DNA of 10,613 nt. It comes from Dehalococcoidia bacterium (lineage in GTDB: Bacteria; Chloroflexota; Dehalococcoidia; SAR202; UBA826). Under the pieces are notes generated by a model. That model saw only the letters and a list, made by a program, of their open reading frames with translations, had not been told where the DNA came from and did not search any database. Within the stretch, counting starts at the first letter, position 1, and every line of letters starts with the position of its first letter. The stretch spans positions 1-10,613 of the forward strand of contig DTSF01000171.1 of assembly GCA_012965485.1 (NCBI GenBank), written 5' to 3'. This document shows, in pieces, positions 1-7,750 of the stretch. The position numbers and the translations under genes are program-made.

Positions 1-1
1 G

Positions 2-1240
2 ATTGGGCACATCCTTCAGGTAGCCTTCGATGGTGAAGGTGAAGAAGAATCGGCGACCGAAAAACTGATACGACTCGATGGTAGAGAAATTATCGCCGCA
101 TACCTGGAAGATTGTATGGATGATTCACAATCATCAAATTCCAGAGTGGTCAGAGAAGACTGTGCTGATGAAGCGATTGTATATCACCAAGAAATAAGAG
201 CTGTTGAACCCACCGATGTGCATAACATCAATAATGCCGCAATGTTGTCCGACCCAGACACGGAGGACGCCGTTTACGGGGTAATAGAATGTTTGGAAGA
301 TATGGAAGACATGGTATTCACCATGGACATGGTTGAAGATCCCGTGACGGGTGACTTTGTGGGAAGGGCTGAGCTATACCGACGTAACTGCTACAGAAAT
401 GTGAATGAGGATATTGTCGCAGCTGCAGATGGAAACTCCCCAGACGGCAGGGCAGTAATTAGCAGTAGCGACGATGCGGCGACGTCACTAAAGAGAAAGC
501 TTGACTCTGAGGATAGAGAAGCCAGAGCGGTGCGTAAAGCTATCCGAACTGGACTCGATGAAATAAGTGACAAGAAATTCAAATCCAGCGTAGAAGATCT
601 TTTATATGACAAATCTTTAACTGGGAAAGGTGTCGAAGCCCTAATGGGTAACATTCTGAACCTCGCCCAAGATGATCTAGAATGTGATCCTCACGGTATT
701 AAAGGTGAACCTTGCGACTATGACGATGAATATTACGAAGACGATCTCGAGGATATAACCGGCAACACAGCAATGAGACTTCACGAAGAAATCTGTGAAC
801 TCGACGGCATAAAAGACGACTGCTGGGAAGCCCTAGAAGATCCTATTTGGTCCATCGTTAATCAGGCAGCTGAATCTTTATACTCCGCAGCAACAGCCCT
901 GGGTAGTGATGAAGCATACGCAAAACTTGACGATATATCCGATGTCATATCCAGTGCGATTTTATCTTATCCAGACCTAGCCCCACAATTTGCAAACGTC
1001 GATGGTGGTGCCCTCAACGATGTGGTTCAAAATGCAGCAGCAGGGCTAGTTGGAGGTATTACCCAAGGCGATAACTGGGGCATGGGAGAGGGTGTTAGTG
1101 GCGAATTTGAATCCTGTATCGATGCCTTGGTTGAATCTGAGGATATGGAGATCGGAGATGCTGCCGCTGAGTGTCTCGAATACACCTCGAGCGCTTTCTC
1201 AGCAGAATTTGGGTTGGGAAATATAAATAAAGACGATTAG
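2..1240 (+). CDS. Highly acidic, cysteine-containing protein of unknown function (5' end outside window)
   Basis: I do not recognise this protein. The frame is open from base 2, so the ATG at 116 is probably internal (upstream residues read ...YLEDCMDD) and the true start lies left of the window. From that ATG there are 374 residues, with by hand count about 87 Asp/Glu against about 26 Lys/Arg, so it is strongly anionic. Nine cysteines are scattered through it, mostly beside acidic residues (EDC, IEC, LEC, EIC, DDC, ESC, AEC). A basic patch lies around residues 125-165 (LKRK, RKAIR, DKKFK) and an acidic Asp/Tyr/Glu stretch around 200-215. The last 130 residues are Ala/Gly/Ser-rich and look helical, with a few hydrophobic stretches but no clear membrane segment. 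A secreted, surface or structural protein is possible, as is a halophilic-type protein; nothing decides between them. It is followed by a hairpin terminator, so it ends its own transcription unit. Confidence 0.75.
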   Translation: MGHILQVAFDGEGEEESATEKLIRLDGREIIAAYLEDCMDDSQSSNSRVVREDCADEAIVYHQEIRAVEPTDVHNINNAAMLSDPDTEDAVYGVIECLEDMEDMVFTMDMVEDPVTGDFVGRAELYRRNCYRNVNEDIVAAADGNSPDGRAVISSSDDAATSLKRKLDSEDREARAVRKAIRTGLDEISDKKFKSSVEDLLYDKSLTGKGVEALMGNILNLAQDDLECDPHGIKGEPCDYDDEYYEDDLEDITGNTAMRLHEEICELDGIKDDCWEALEDPIWSIVNQAAESLYSAATALGSDEAYAKLDDISDVISSAILSYPDLAPQFANVDGGALNDVVQNAAAGLVGGITQGDNWGMGEGVSGEFESCIDALVESEDMEIGDAAAECLEYTSSAFSAEFGLGNINKDD

Positions 1241-1270
1241 TCGACCCTCAAAGACAAACAGTTGAGATAA

Positions 1271-1303
1271 AAATGCCAGGCCCCATTTTGAGGCCTGGCA
1301 TTT
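1271..1303 (+). terminator. Intrinsic-type terminator after the acidic protein gene
   Basis: A perfect 12-bp inverted repeat (AAATGCCAGGCC at 1271-1282 and GGCCTGGCATTT at 1292-1303) encloses a 9-base loop. It begins 30 bases after the TAG stop. The GC-rich core is flanked by A-tracts on the left and a short, interrupted T-run on the right (ATTTCGCTTTA), so it could work in both directions. Confidence 0.8.
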
Positions 1304-1395
1304 CGCTTTAGCAATTCTCACGGGCTCACTTAATTGTTGTCATTTGGTAGAAACACACCCGGTTTCCCAAATATCGAATTTCTCGGGAGGTTTGA

Positions 1396-2486
1396 GTGAA
1401 AATAGTAAGCATAGCTGACCTAAAACAAGTGGCTAGAAAAAAGATACCTTCTGACATGTGGGATTTTATAGAGGGCGCGGCATTTGATGAGATTACAAAG
1501 CAACGAAATGAAGATAAATTTCGTGAAATTACCCTTAATCCTAACTTCCTTATAGATGTCGGTACCCGCAGCCTTTCCACTACGGTGCTTGGGGATAAAA
1601 TAGACTTACCAATAATGATCGCTCCAGAAGGCGCAAAGAGACAATTGCATCCTGATGGTGAACTAGCGGCGGCAAAAGGGGCAGGCTTATCAGGGAACTC
1701 TATACGCCCTCCCCACCGCGTCTGGTTACAGCATAGAGGAGGTCGCAGAAGTAGCAACAGGCCCGGTTTCAGCTTTATCATTCAGATGACAAAATCACTG
1801 AATATCTTGTTAATAACGCTAAGAAATCTGGCTACTCAGCCATTTGTCTCACAGTAGATGGGCCCACCTCGGCTCCAAAAGAAAGAGATCTAAGAAACAA
1901 TTTCAAACGCAAACCAGAACTATATAACGGAAATTTTAAAGATAGGCCTGAATTCATGCGAAGGACCGATATCATCCCTCCCGATTTTGCTGACTGGTCT
2001 CCAGAGAATTACATAGGCCTAACGTGGGACAGATTAGATTGGCTCAAATCACTAACCGATTTACCTTTGGTAATAAAAGGGATATGAACGGTTAAGGATG
2101 CGACTTTATGCGCAGAAAATGGTGTGGATGGAATAACCGTATCTAATCATGGCGGCCGACAAATCGATCGAACATTGTCTTCAATAGAAACACTTCAACC
2201 AATAGCACAAGCCGGCGGCGATAATATCGAAGTGTACTTCGATTCGGGAATAAGGAGAGGTTCGGATGCATTCATGGCCTTAGCACTTGGGGCCCGCGCC
2301 GTCTTTGTAGGGCGGCCTACATTTTGGGCAATGGCCTACGATGGACATAACGGCGTGAATTTAATGTTAAATATTCTCAAAGCAGAATTTGACAGGTGTC
2401 TTGCTTATTGTGGCTACAGGTCCATATCCGAAATTTCAAACAGCTCAGTAAATGTTCCATCTCATTGGCCTTCAGAAATTCCGTGA
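1396..2486 (+). pseudogene. FMN-dependent alpha-hydroxy-acid oxidase/dehydrogenase (lactate/glycolate oxidase family), broken
   Basis: Family members oxidise L-2-hydroxy acids such as lactate or glycolate using FMN in a TIM barrel. The GTG start at 1396 has a GGGAGG ribosome site 5 bases upstream. The N-terminus is typical (IADLKQVARKKIPSDMWDFI, then LPIMIAPEG and HPDGELAAAKGAG). The frame then shifts near 1693-1699: frame 2 reads TLYALPTASGYSIEEVAEVA up to about 1773. It shifts again: frame 3 reads LYHSDDKITEYL, TVDGPTSAPKERD, a TGA stop at 2085-2087 inside KGI(stop)TVKDA, and then VSNHGGRQID, FDSGIRRGSDAF and AVFVGRP to the TGA at 2484-2486. The catalytic His/Arg (SNHGGR) and the FMN-phosphate motifs are still legible, so decay is recent. 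Joined together, the frames give about 360 residues, the usual family length. Three independent lesions argue against a single sequencing error. The fragment from 2124 could look like a separate short protein but is only the C-terminal part. Confidence 0.9.
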
Positions 2487-2554
2487 TAGACATAAATGAC
2501 CCTAATCTACTTTTTACCGATCTGAAACCAACCCCAAAACCCATATCATTTGTT

Positions 2555-3382
2555 TTACACATTTGGCATTACTTCTTCCGCAAACCATGTAATACGGTCT
2601 ACCATTTCTTCGGGAGGATATGACCATATAGATCCGTAATATTCACAACCTGCCTCTGCATAGGAATCAATAGTCTCTATACAGGGAGCAGCCTCCGTAA
2701 AAACGTCAAAATTTTGAAGTGCCCCTTTTAAGGGAATATCTATACCCATTTCTAGCCGTAACACTCTGAGAGCTTTCAGTCCATCTGAGTACAAACCGGG
2801 GCTAATGTTAGTAGGTATCCAGGCCTCTGCGTATTTAGCCGCTAGATTAAGCATCCTTTTGCCTCTAACCCCAAACCACATAGGTGGGTACGGGGTTTGG
2901 ATGGGAACAGGTGATATGACTGCACCATCCGAATGATAGTTCTTACTGTCATATCTCACTTCATCACCGGCCCACAACTTGGTAATCAAATCCAGAGCTT
3001 CCTCTGTTCTGCTTACCCTTTGACCCGGGGTCCCCCAATTACTAAATCCGTCAAATTCAGGTTGGTGCCACCCGGCACCCACCCCCAAGATAGTCCTACC
3101 TCCCGATAAATAATCTACACTGGACACAATTTTGGCTAGTTGTGATGGAGGTCTAAAGGGGATAGGGGTAACAACAGTACCAAGCTTGATAGAAGTGGTC
3201 TGACCGGCCAGAAAAGCCAGTATGCTCCATGCGTCCAACGTTTCCGGGCCATCCGGCAACATATAATGATCCCACGAAAGAAATGCGTAAAACCCGGCTT
3301 GTTCGGCTGCTTTACCTACATCTGAAATTAACTCTTTGTCCAAATAACCCCTTTTAACCGGGTATATCAGCAGATGTTCCAA
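2555..3382 (-). CDS. LLM-class (luciferase-like) flavin-dependent oxidoreductase
   Basis: This 275-residue protein has the bacterial luciferase-like monooxygenase fold, which uses FMN or F420 in a TIM barrel. Visible landmarks are SWDHY (36-40), the strand LGTVVTPIPFRPPSQLAK (67-84), SGGRTILGVGAGW (93-105) and the helix QRVSRTEEALDLI (121-133). These match the usual order in the family. It is complete but slightly short, with a compact C-terminal part. The start is TTG at 3382, supported by an AGGAG site 6 bases upstream (3389-3393 on this strand). It lies 19 bases downstream of the nitronate monooxygenase-like gene on the same strand, so the two are probably co-transcribed. Substrate and cofactor cannot be told from sequence: alkane-, sulfonate- or F420-type activities are all possible. 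Confidence 0.9.
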   Translation of the reverse strand: MEHLLIYPVKRGYLDKELISDVGKAAEQAGFYAFLSWDHYMLPDGPETLDAWSILAFLAGQTTSIKLGTVVTPIPFRPPSQLAKIVSSVDYLSGGRTILGVGAGWHQPEFDGFSNWGTPGQRVSRTEEALDLITKLWAGDEVRYDSKNYHSDGAVISPVPIQTPYPPMWFGVRGKRMLNLAAKYAEAWIPTNISPGLYSDGLKALRVLRLEMGIDIPLKGALQNFDVFTEAAPCIETIDSYAEAGCEYYGSIWSYPPEEMVDRITWFAEEVMPNV

Positions 3383-3388
3383 GTGACG

Positions 3389-3393
3389 CTCCT
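3389..3393 (-). promoter_or_regulatory. Ribosome binding site fixing a TTG start
   Basis: AGGAG on the minus strand lies 6 bases before the TTG at 3382. This placement supports the TTG as the start of the LLM oxidoreductase, whose first residues would otherwise be unassigned. Confidence 0.65.
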
Positions 3394-3401
3394 AAACTGA
3401 A

Positions 3402-4376
3402 TTAATTTTGTAATCCCCCGCCCAGAGTTTTTAATATAGATTCGGTTTCATTCATCATGTTACAAATGATTTCAGACACTTTATCGATCGATTTTATTGG
3501 CCCAGAACCACTTCCAGCATTCACAGGCGCTACTGTTAAATCGGCATTTTTTTGAGCCAAGGCGATATCTGTCTTAAGATCTTCTTTGTGCTCCAGTAAT
3601 TTCTCGTAGTTTTGATGCCATTGATCTGTAAATTTATTTCTGATAACCCTATGTCCGATGTGAAAAGGAAAAGGGGCGTCGGTGGCCAAATCGTAAGATT
3701 TTGTATTGACTGTGTCGTCGGTACCTACCTCGGTTAGAGCCTGCTTAGCCCATGCCGGACCAAACCATTCGTTTGAAGCCACAAACCTACTCCCAACCCA
3801 CACTCCACTGGCACCCAAAGCTAAAGCAGCTGCAACTCCCCTCCCATCTACTATCCCACCTGCTGCCATTACTGGAATTCCAGGGCACGCATCTACTACC
3901 GCAGGAGTAATCGAGATGGTACCTATATGCCCGATATGCCCTCCACCATCAGTACCTTGAGCAACCAACAGATCAACTCCAATCTCACTTGCATGTATAG
4001 CTTGTTCAACTGTTTGAACCTGTGAGAGAACTTTTATACCTGCATTTTTTGCATCAGCAATATACGGAGAAGGGTCAGAAAATGAATGCCCAATTAGATC
4101 TACTTTATTTCGTATAGCCACCTCCACAAGTTCACCTATGCCGTCAACACTAGTTATAAAGCCCACTCCAAAGGGGTTATCAGTTATCTCACGCACGCGT
4201 TTAATTTGAAAATCCAGCCATTCTGGATCAGGAACGGTGCTCCCCATTCCTAGCATCCCAAAGCCACCAGAACCTGATACAGCCCCTGCTAGTTCAGCGG
4301 TAGCACTGGTTGCCATAGGTGCATTAAAAATTGGGTATTTTATCTGGAGAAAATCTGTAAGCGCTGTTCTAATCAT
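3402..4376 (-). CDS. Nitronate monooxygenase-like (2-nitropropane dioxygenase family) flavoprotein
   Basis: This 324-residue FMN TIM-barrel protein belongs to the nitronate monooxygenase / 2-nitropropane dioxygenase family. Known members oxidise nitronates; relatives act as enoyl-ACP reductases or are uncharacterised. Landmarks are YPIFNAPMA near the N-terminus (14-22), SGSGGFGMLG (34-43), NPFGVGF (67-73), QGTDGGGHIG (140-149), IPVMAAGGI (167-175) and GSRFVAS (195-201). The central motif is usually QG-x-EAGGHxG. Here the Glu-Ala is Asp-Gly, while the candidate active-site histidine (H147) and the glycines remain. The ATG start at 4376 has only a weak ribosome site (GGA about 10 bases upstream). 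It is the first gene of a probable two-gene operon with the downstream LLM flavoprotein, pairing two flavin enzymes that could act on the same nitro, carbonyl or unsaturated compound (inference). Confidence 0.88.
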   Translation of the reverse strand: MIRTALTDFLQIKYPIFNAPMATSATAELAGAVSGSGGFGMLGMGSTVPDPEWLDFQIKRVREITDNPFGVGFITSVDGIGELVEVAIRNKVDLIGHSFSDPSPYIADAKNAGIKVLSQVQTVEQAIHASEIGVDLLVAQGTDGGGHIGHIGTISITPAVVDACPGIPVMAAGGIVDGRGVAAALALGASGVWVGSRFVASNEWFGPAWAKQALTEVGTDDTVNTKSYDLATDAPFPFHIGHRVIRNKFTDQWHQNYEKLLEHKEDLKTDIALAQKNADLTVAPVNAGSGSGPIKSIDKVSEIICNMMNETESILKTLGGGLQN

Positions 4377-4404
4377 AAAATTAGTTCCATAATTTCATTC
4401 CTAA

Positions 4405-4659
4405 ATATACTTCCGGTCTACTACATATATAACACAAAGGGGATTTAATAGCCGTATCCACCATCAGAAACAAAATAGCCGAATACCACCAAATATGGAA
4501 ATAGAATTGGATTTCCTCGAAGACAATGACCCACGTAGTGAGTGTCCTCACATAGAAAAATACTTTTGGTCCCCAGTTTCAATCAAATTGGATACTCTGA
4601 ACCGTGTATACGTGACAGAAACTAATCGCCATCGAATACAGGTATATCAACAAGCATAA
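4405..4659 (+). pseudogene. C-terminal remnant of an NHL-repeat (beta-propeller) protein
   Basis: The gap between two minus-strand genes contains an open plus-strand frame from just after a stop at 4402-4404 to TAA at 4657-4659. Its end reads FWSPVSIKLD, TLNRVYVTETNRHRIQVYQQA, a textbook NHL repeat (…RVYVTdtNRHRIQVY). Before it comes IELDFLEDNDPRSE, like the linker before the last repeat in NHL proteins that bear such a tail, and further up SRIHHQKQNSRIPPN, which may be the end of a preceding repeat. NHL proteins normally carry several such repeats forming a propeller; only about one and a half remain. The only ATG (4495) has no ribosome site, so this is more likely a truncated leftover than a functional small gene. 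It ends 5 bases from the convergent MFS gene end. Confidence 0.7.
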
Positions 4660-4664
4660 AAATA

Positions 4665-5852
4665 TTACAAGACATCATTCGACAAGTATTTCCTCAACCC
4701 AAGACTAAGCGGAAGTATTGCAAAAGTAACCAATCCCATTACATAAGTAGAACGAACCAAGCCAAAAACATCCGCCACAAACCCGTACAATAGAGGCGCC
4801 CCAATGGTACCGATCTCATTGGTAGTATAAAAAAATCCGTAATACCTCGCCCTTCGATCAGTTGGGACAAACTTAGCAACAGTCGCATAGAGAGCGCTCG
4901 AGGTACCATTTAGCCCGACCCCCATTACAAGTACAAGAGGCCAAATAAGAAGGTACGGAGTATAAAGTGATAACACCACAAATACCGCCGTCATTCCTTT
5001 AGTTATCCATATAATGTTAACCGTGCCAATTTTGCCGTCTAACCATCCACATACATATTTGCCAGCATCTCCACCGGAAAACAAAAGGAATAAGGCAATA
5101 CTTATTTCACCTGTGCCCATTCCGTGACCAACTAAAATAAAAGGTAAGAAAACGAGTACCCCGGTTCTAGTAGCATTGTCCAAAGCCCCTATGAAACTCA
5201 ATGAAATGAATGCCTTGTTTTGGGGTGATTCTCCTAAAGGATCTCCCGAGGGGAGGGTGGCCACATTTAATTTAGGGCGTCCCATATTAAGGTTGCGGTT
5301 AAAAGCTGCGGTCACCAGCATTAAGAAAATTCCTGCGGCTCCTATGTACAACATAGTACCCCCCCAGTCGAATGTGATAAGCAAAATTCCGCCTAAGGCC
5401 GGAGCAATCATTTTTCCCAAATCACCTGAGAAATTCACGGTTCCTACCGCTGCAGAGCGGCCGGAATCGTTATATGCTCTAGAAACCATACTGGAAGCCA
5501 ATGGGTGCTGTGTCCCTCCTCCCAGGCCCCCAATAATTGCGAAAATAAATAGCAACCAAAACCCATTTGACAACCCCATTCCTATTAAACCAGCAGAGGC
5601 CCATAAGTTACCCGTAACGAGCATCCAGAATTCTCCGAAATACTCTGCCAAAAAACCTGCTGGGACTTGCAATACAGCGGTGGCTCCACTATGGGTTGAC
5701 CGGAGTAACCCAACCTCGGCATAAGTCAAACCTAGATTGTCTTTAATCGCAGGTAGAAGTGGTATCAGCAACGCAAATATTAGATCGCTCCATATATGCA
5801 TTGCAGATCCAAAGATCAAAATACGCCGGGGAGTCATTTGTGGACTGGACAT
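4665..5852 (-). CDS. MFS transporter (fosmidomycin-resistance-like / sugar-phosphate-type branch)
   Basis: This 395-residue inner-membrane carrier is of the major facilitator type, with about 12 hydrophobic segments in two halves split by a hydrophilic loop near residues 185-212. The loop between helices 2 and 3 (around 70-74) is weakly conserved. The motif GGLGGGTQHPLASSMVSRAY (108-127) resembles the G-x-x-x-HPLGAS signature of the fosmidomycin-resistance branch, and LTYAEVGLLRS (42-52) fits the same group. It may import or export a small organic molecule by proton coupling; the substrate is unknown. The ATG at 5852 has no strong ribosome site. It is divergent from the aldo/keto reductase with 82 bases between starts, so the two may share regulation, suggesting that carrier and reductase serve the same compound. 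Confidence 0.92.
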   Translation of the reverse strand: MSSPQMTPRRILIFGSAMHIWSDLIFALLIPLLPAIKDNLGLTYAEVGLLRSTHSGATAVLQVPAGFLAEYFGEFWMLVTGNLWASAGLIGMGLSNGFWLLFIFAIIGGLGGGTQHPLASSMVSRAYNDSGRSAAVGTVNFSGDLGKMIAPALGGILLITFDWGGTMLYIGAAGIFLMLVTAAFNRNLNMGRPKLNVATLPSGDPLGESPQNKAFISLSFIGALDNATRTGVLVFLPFILVGHGMGTGEISIALFLLFSGGDAGKYVCGWLDGKIGTVNIIWITKGMTAVFVVLSLYTPYLLIWPLVLVMGVGLNGTSSALYATVAKFVPTDRRARYYGFFYTTNEIGTIGAPLLYGFVADVFGLVRSTYVMGLVTFAILPLSLGLRKYLSNDVL

Positions 5853-5885
5853 GTATTGAAATATCTCGTGGTTAGGTAAAATGAT

Positions 5886-5914
5886 TTGTGATGTTATCAG
5901 GGGTCACATAATAA
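5886..5914. promoter_or_regulatory. Candidate operator/promoter between divergent MFS and aldo/keto reductase genes
   Basis: TGTGA (5887-5891) and its inverse TCACA (5904-5908) flank 12 bases. This resembles a regulator half-site pair, although the spacing is wider than the N6 of CRP-type sites. TTGTGA (5886-5891) and CATAAT (5907-5912) could be a weak -35/-10 pair for the plus-strand gene, with a short 15-base spacer. This is a pattern match only. Confidence 0.25.
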
Positions 5915-5934
5915 TTCACATTCAGGTGTAGCAT

Positions 5935-6864
5935 ATGAAAACCAGTTTGGATACTTCAAAAATAGGGAAAACCGACATTAGGGTTACCAGGATAGGAATG
6001 GGTGGAGCTCCTTTAGGTGGACTAGATTCCAAAACCGCTCAAGACACCTTGGAATATGCTTATGCACAAGGGATACGGTATTTTGACACAGCACCTTTGT
6101 ATGGATCAGGGTTGAGCGAAATACATAACGGAGGATTTCTTTCAACATTACCAAGAAATGACTTCGTACTATCTAGTAAAGTGGGGCGGTTGATAATTCC
6201 CGGACAAGATATCCCTTTTAATTACACGAAAGAGGGGATCCTTAGATCCATAGATGAAAGTCTCACAAGACTGAATTTGGATTCATTAGATATAGTACTG
6301 ATACACGACCCAGACAACCATTATAGTTCTGCGTTGAATGAAGCGTTCCCCACACTGGCAAAACTTCGAGAGCAGGGAGTGATAAAAGCTATCGGAGCAG
6401 GTATGAACCAATGGGAGATGCTAAGGCAGTTCGCCCAAGATGCAGATTTCGATTGTTTTCTTGTGGCAGGTAGATACACCTTGCTCGATCACACAGCCCT
6501 CCACGAATTAATGCCGTTGTGTTTGGAAAAAGATATAAGTCTGATACTTGGTGGGCCTTACAACAGCGGAATACTAGCATCCGACCTAGATACTAAAAGC
6601 ACCTATTTTTATGACCCTTCTCCCCTTGAAGTAATCGAAAAGGCGAAAAAGATAAAACAGGTGTGCGATCGTCATCAGGTGCCTCTCAAAGCAGCTGCGA
6701 TACAGTTTGGACTGATGCACCGGTCAGTAGCTTCAACTATACCAGGACCTCGGAGCCCAGAGGAAATAGGGGACAATATAACAATGGCTTCAATAAAAAT
6801 AGCCCCCGATTTATGGAGGGAATTAAAACAAGAAAAATTAATTCACCAAGATTGTCCTGAGTAA
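5935..6864 (+). CDS. Aldo/keto reductase (sugar dehydrogenase-like)
   Basis: This is a 309-residue NAD(P)-dependent TIM-barrel oxidoreductase. The catalytic tetrad is complete: Asp51 and Tyr56 in FDTAPLYGSG, Lys82 in LSSKVGR and His124 in LIHDPD. GGPYNSGIL (around 207-215) and the C-terminal IPGPRSPEEI, which contacts the nucleotide, are also typical. The pattern YFDTAPLYG...SKVGR...IHDPD...NSGIL is closest to the branch containing L-fucose/D-threo-aldose 1-dehydrogenases and pyridoxal 4-dehydrogenase. Oxidation of a sugar or cyclic aldehyde to a lactone is therefore plausible but not proven. The ATG at 5935 has AGGTG (5924-5928) 6 bases upstream. The gene ends 13 bases before the end of the convergent hydrolase gene. 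Confidence 0.92.
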   Translation: MKTSLDTSKIGKTDIRVTRIGMGGAPLGGLDSKTAQDTLEYAYAQGIRYFDTAPLYGSGLSEIHNGGFLSTLPRNDFVLSSKVGRLIIPGQDIPFNYTKEGILRSIDESLTRLNLDSLDIVLIHDPDNHYSSALNEAFPTLAKLREQGVIKAIGAGMNQWEMLRQFAQDADFDCFLVAGRYTLLDHTALHELMPLCLEKDISLILGGPYNSGILASDLDTKSTYFYDPSPLEVIEKAKKIKQVCDRHQVPLKAAAIQFGLMHRSVASTIPGPRSPEEIGDNITMASIKIAPDLWRELKQEKLIHQDCPE

Positions 6865-6877
6865 ATCTTTTACTAAA

Positions 6878-7726
6878 TTACAGTTGGCGCGATATGAAAT
6901 TTTTCATGATTTCTATTGCTTCATCCGATTCTGGCTGTGGGTCTCTCACAAAACTGTGCGGCATACCATCAAATACAACCAATTCTATCTCCCCGCCTCT
7001 GGATTGATAAGTTAATTCGAAGTTGGCAGGAATATGATTCGGAACATTAGCATCCTCTGACCCATGTATAAGAAGAGACGTCGGCAATCTTTCAAATTCT
7101 CCATTTTCTAAAATATATTGAGGATTCCCAGCTTTCATCCTTTCTTCATCACCAAAATATGCCAAACTACCCCTAATTAAGTTTTCCATGCCCTCGTCCT
7201 TGGCATACAAATATCTTGCGTGTGAATCAAGTACAGCAGATATTCCAATGTAATAATCAACTGAAGCATCGACCTGCGCCCCATTTACAAGAAAGGGTCG
7301 TTTTATGTAGTCAGACCTCGCGGGACACAACGCATTTAACATAGCTGTGTGACCACCGCTAGAAACACCTAAGATCCCAAAACTGGAAGGGTCACCGTTA
7401 TAAACTCTAGATTCATTTTTCCACCATCTAGCACCGTAATTAACATCTATTACTTGAGCGGGGTAGGGATCCTCCGGAGCAACTCTAAAATCTATGGCTG
7501 CAACCAATATCCCACTTTCTGCTAGTTTTTCATCCATATAGCATCCATTCAGGCGAGTGCCACCTTGCCAGGCACCACCATGAACATCAAGCAATACTGG
7601 GAAGGGACCGGCTCCCTCAGGCTGGTATATTCTGGCCTCAAAAGATTTTTCTCTGCCTTGAATATAAATCTCGTCGGTAATGTCTATAGAGTGTGTTCCT
7701 TGAGGATTATAGGTAATAGTCGTCAA
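6878..7726 (-). CDS. Alpha/beta hydrolase (esterase/lipase, hormone-sensitive-lipase-like)
   Basis: This 282-residue hydrolase probably cleaves carboxylic esters or lactones in the cytoplasm, since no signal peptide is visible. It shows the oxyanion-hole motif HGGAW (49-53), the nucleophile elbow GVSSGG with Ser122, the acid Asp225 in HGSEDANVP and the base His257 in GMPHSF. FRVAPEDPYPAQ (80-91) is the typical segment after the fourth strand. The start is TTG at 7726: no better start exists in the frame between the upstream gene's stop (7751-7753) and residue 64, yet no clear ribosome site precedes it, so translational coupling to the upstream PPOX gene (24 bases away) is likely. The order suggests a two-gene unit. 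A lactonase or esterase step after the nearby aldo/keto reductase is conceivable (inference). Confidence 0.9.
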   Translation of the reverse strand: MTTITYNPQGTHSIDITDEIYIQGREKSFEARIYQPEGAGPFPVLLDVHGGAWQGGTRLNGCYMDEKLAESGILVAAIDFRVAPEDPYPAQVIDVNYGARWWKNESRVYNGDPSSFGILGVSSGGHTAMLNALCPARSDYIKRPFLVNGAQVDASVDYYIGISAVLDSHARYLYAKDEGMENLIRGSLAYFGDEERMKAGNPQYILENGEFERLPTSLLIHGSEDANVPNHIPANFELTYQSRGGEIELVVFDGMPHSFVRDPQPESDEAIEIMKNFISRQL

Positions 7727-7750
7727 TTCAAAAACGCCGAATAAATGTGG

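Noticed and set aside
1693..1776. Programmed ribosomal frameshifting in the hydroxy-acid oxidase gene
   Set aside because: There is no slippery heptamer with a downstream structure, two shifts would be needed, and an in-frame stop follows.
1326..1781. Long minus-strand open frame opposite the hydroxy-acid oxidase
   Set aside because: It mirrors a real coding sequence, has no recognisable protein motifs and no ribosome site; it is a shadow frame.
2085..2087. In-frame TGA read as selenocysteine or as a recoded sense codon
   Set aside because: The site is a variable, normally hydrophobic position, not a redox residue. Two frameshifts already break the gene, and TGA is used as a normal stop for several genes here.
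2124..2486. Separate small protein
   Set aside because: Its sequence is the C-terminal part of the hydroxy-acid oxidase, continuous in frame with the part before the TGA.
5176..5724. 182-codon plus-strand open frame
   Set aside because: It lies antisense inside the clear MFS gene and its Pro-rich, Lys-rich translation is typical of a shadow frame.
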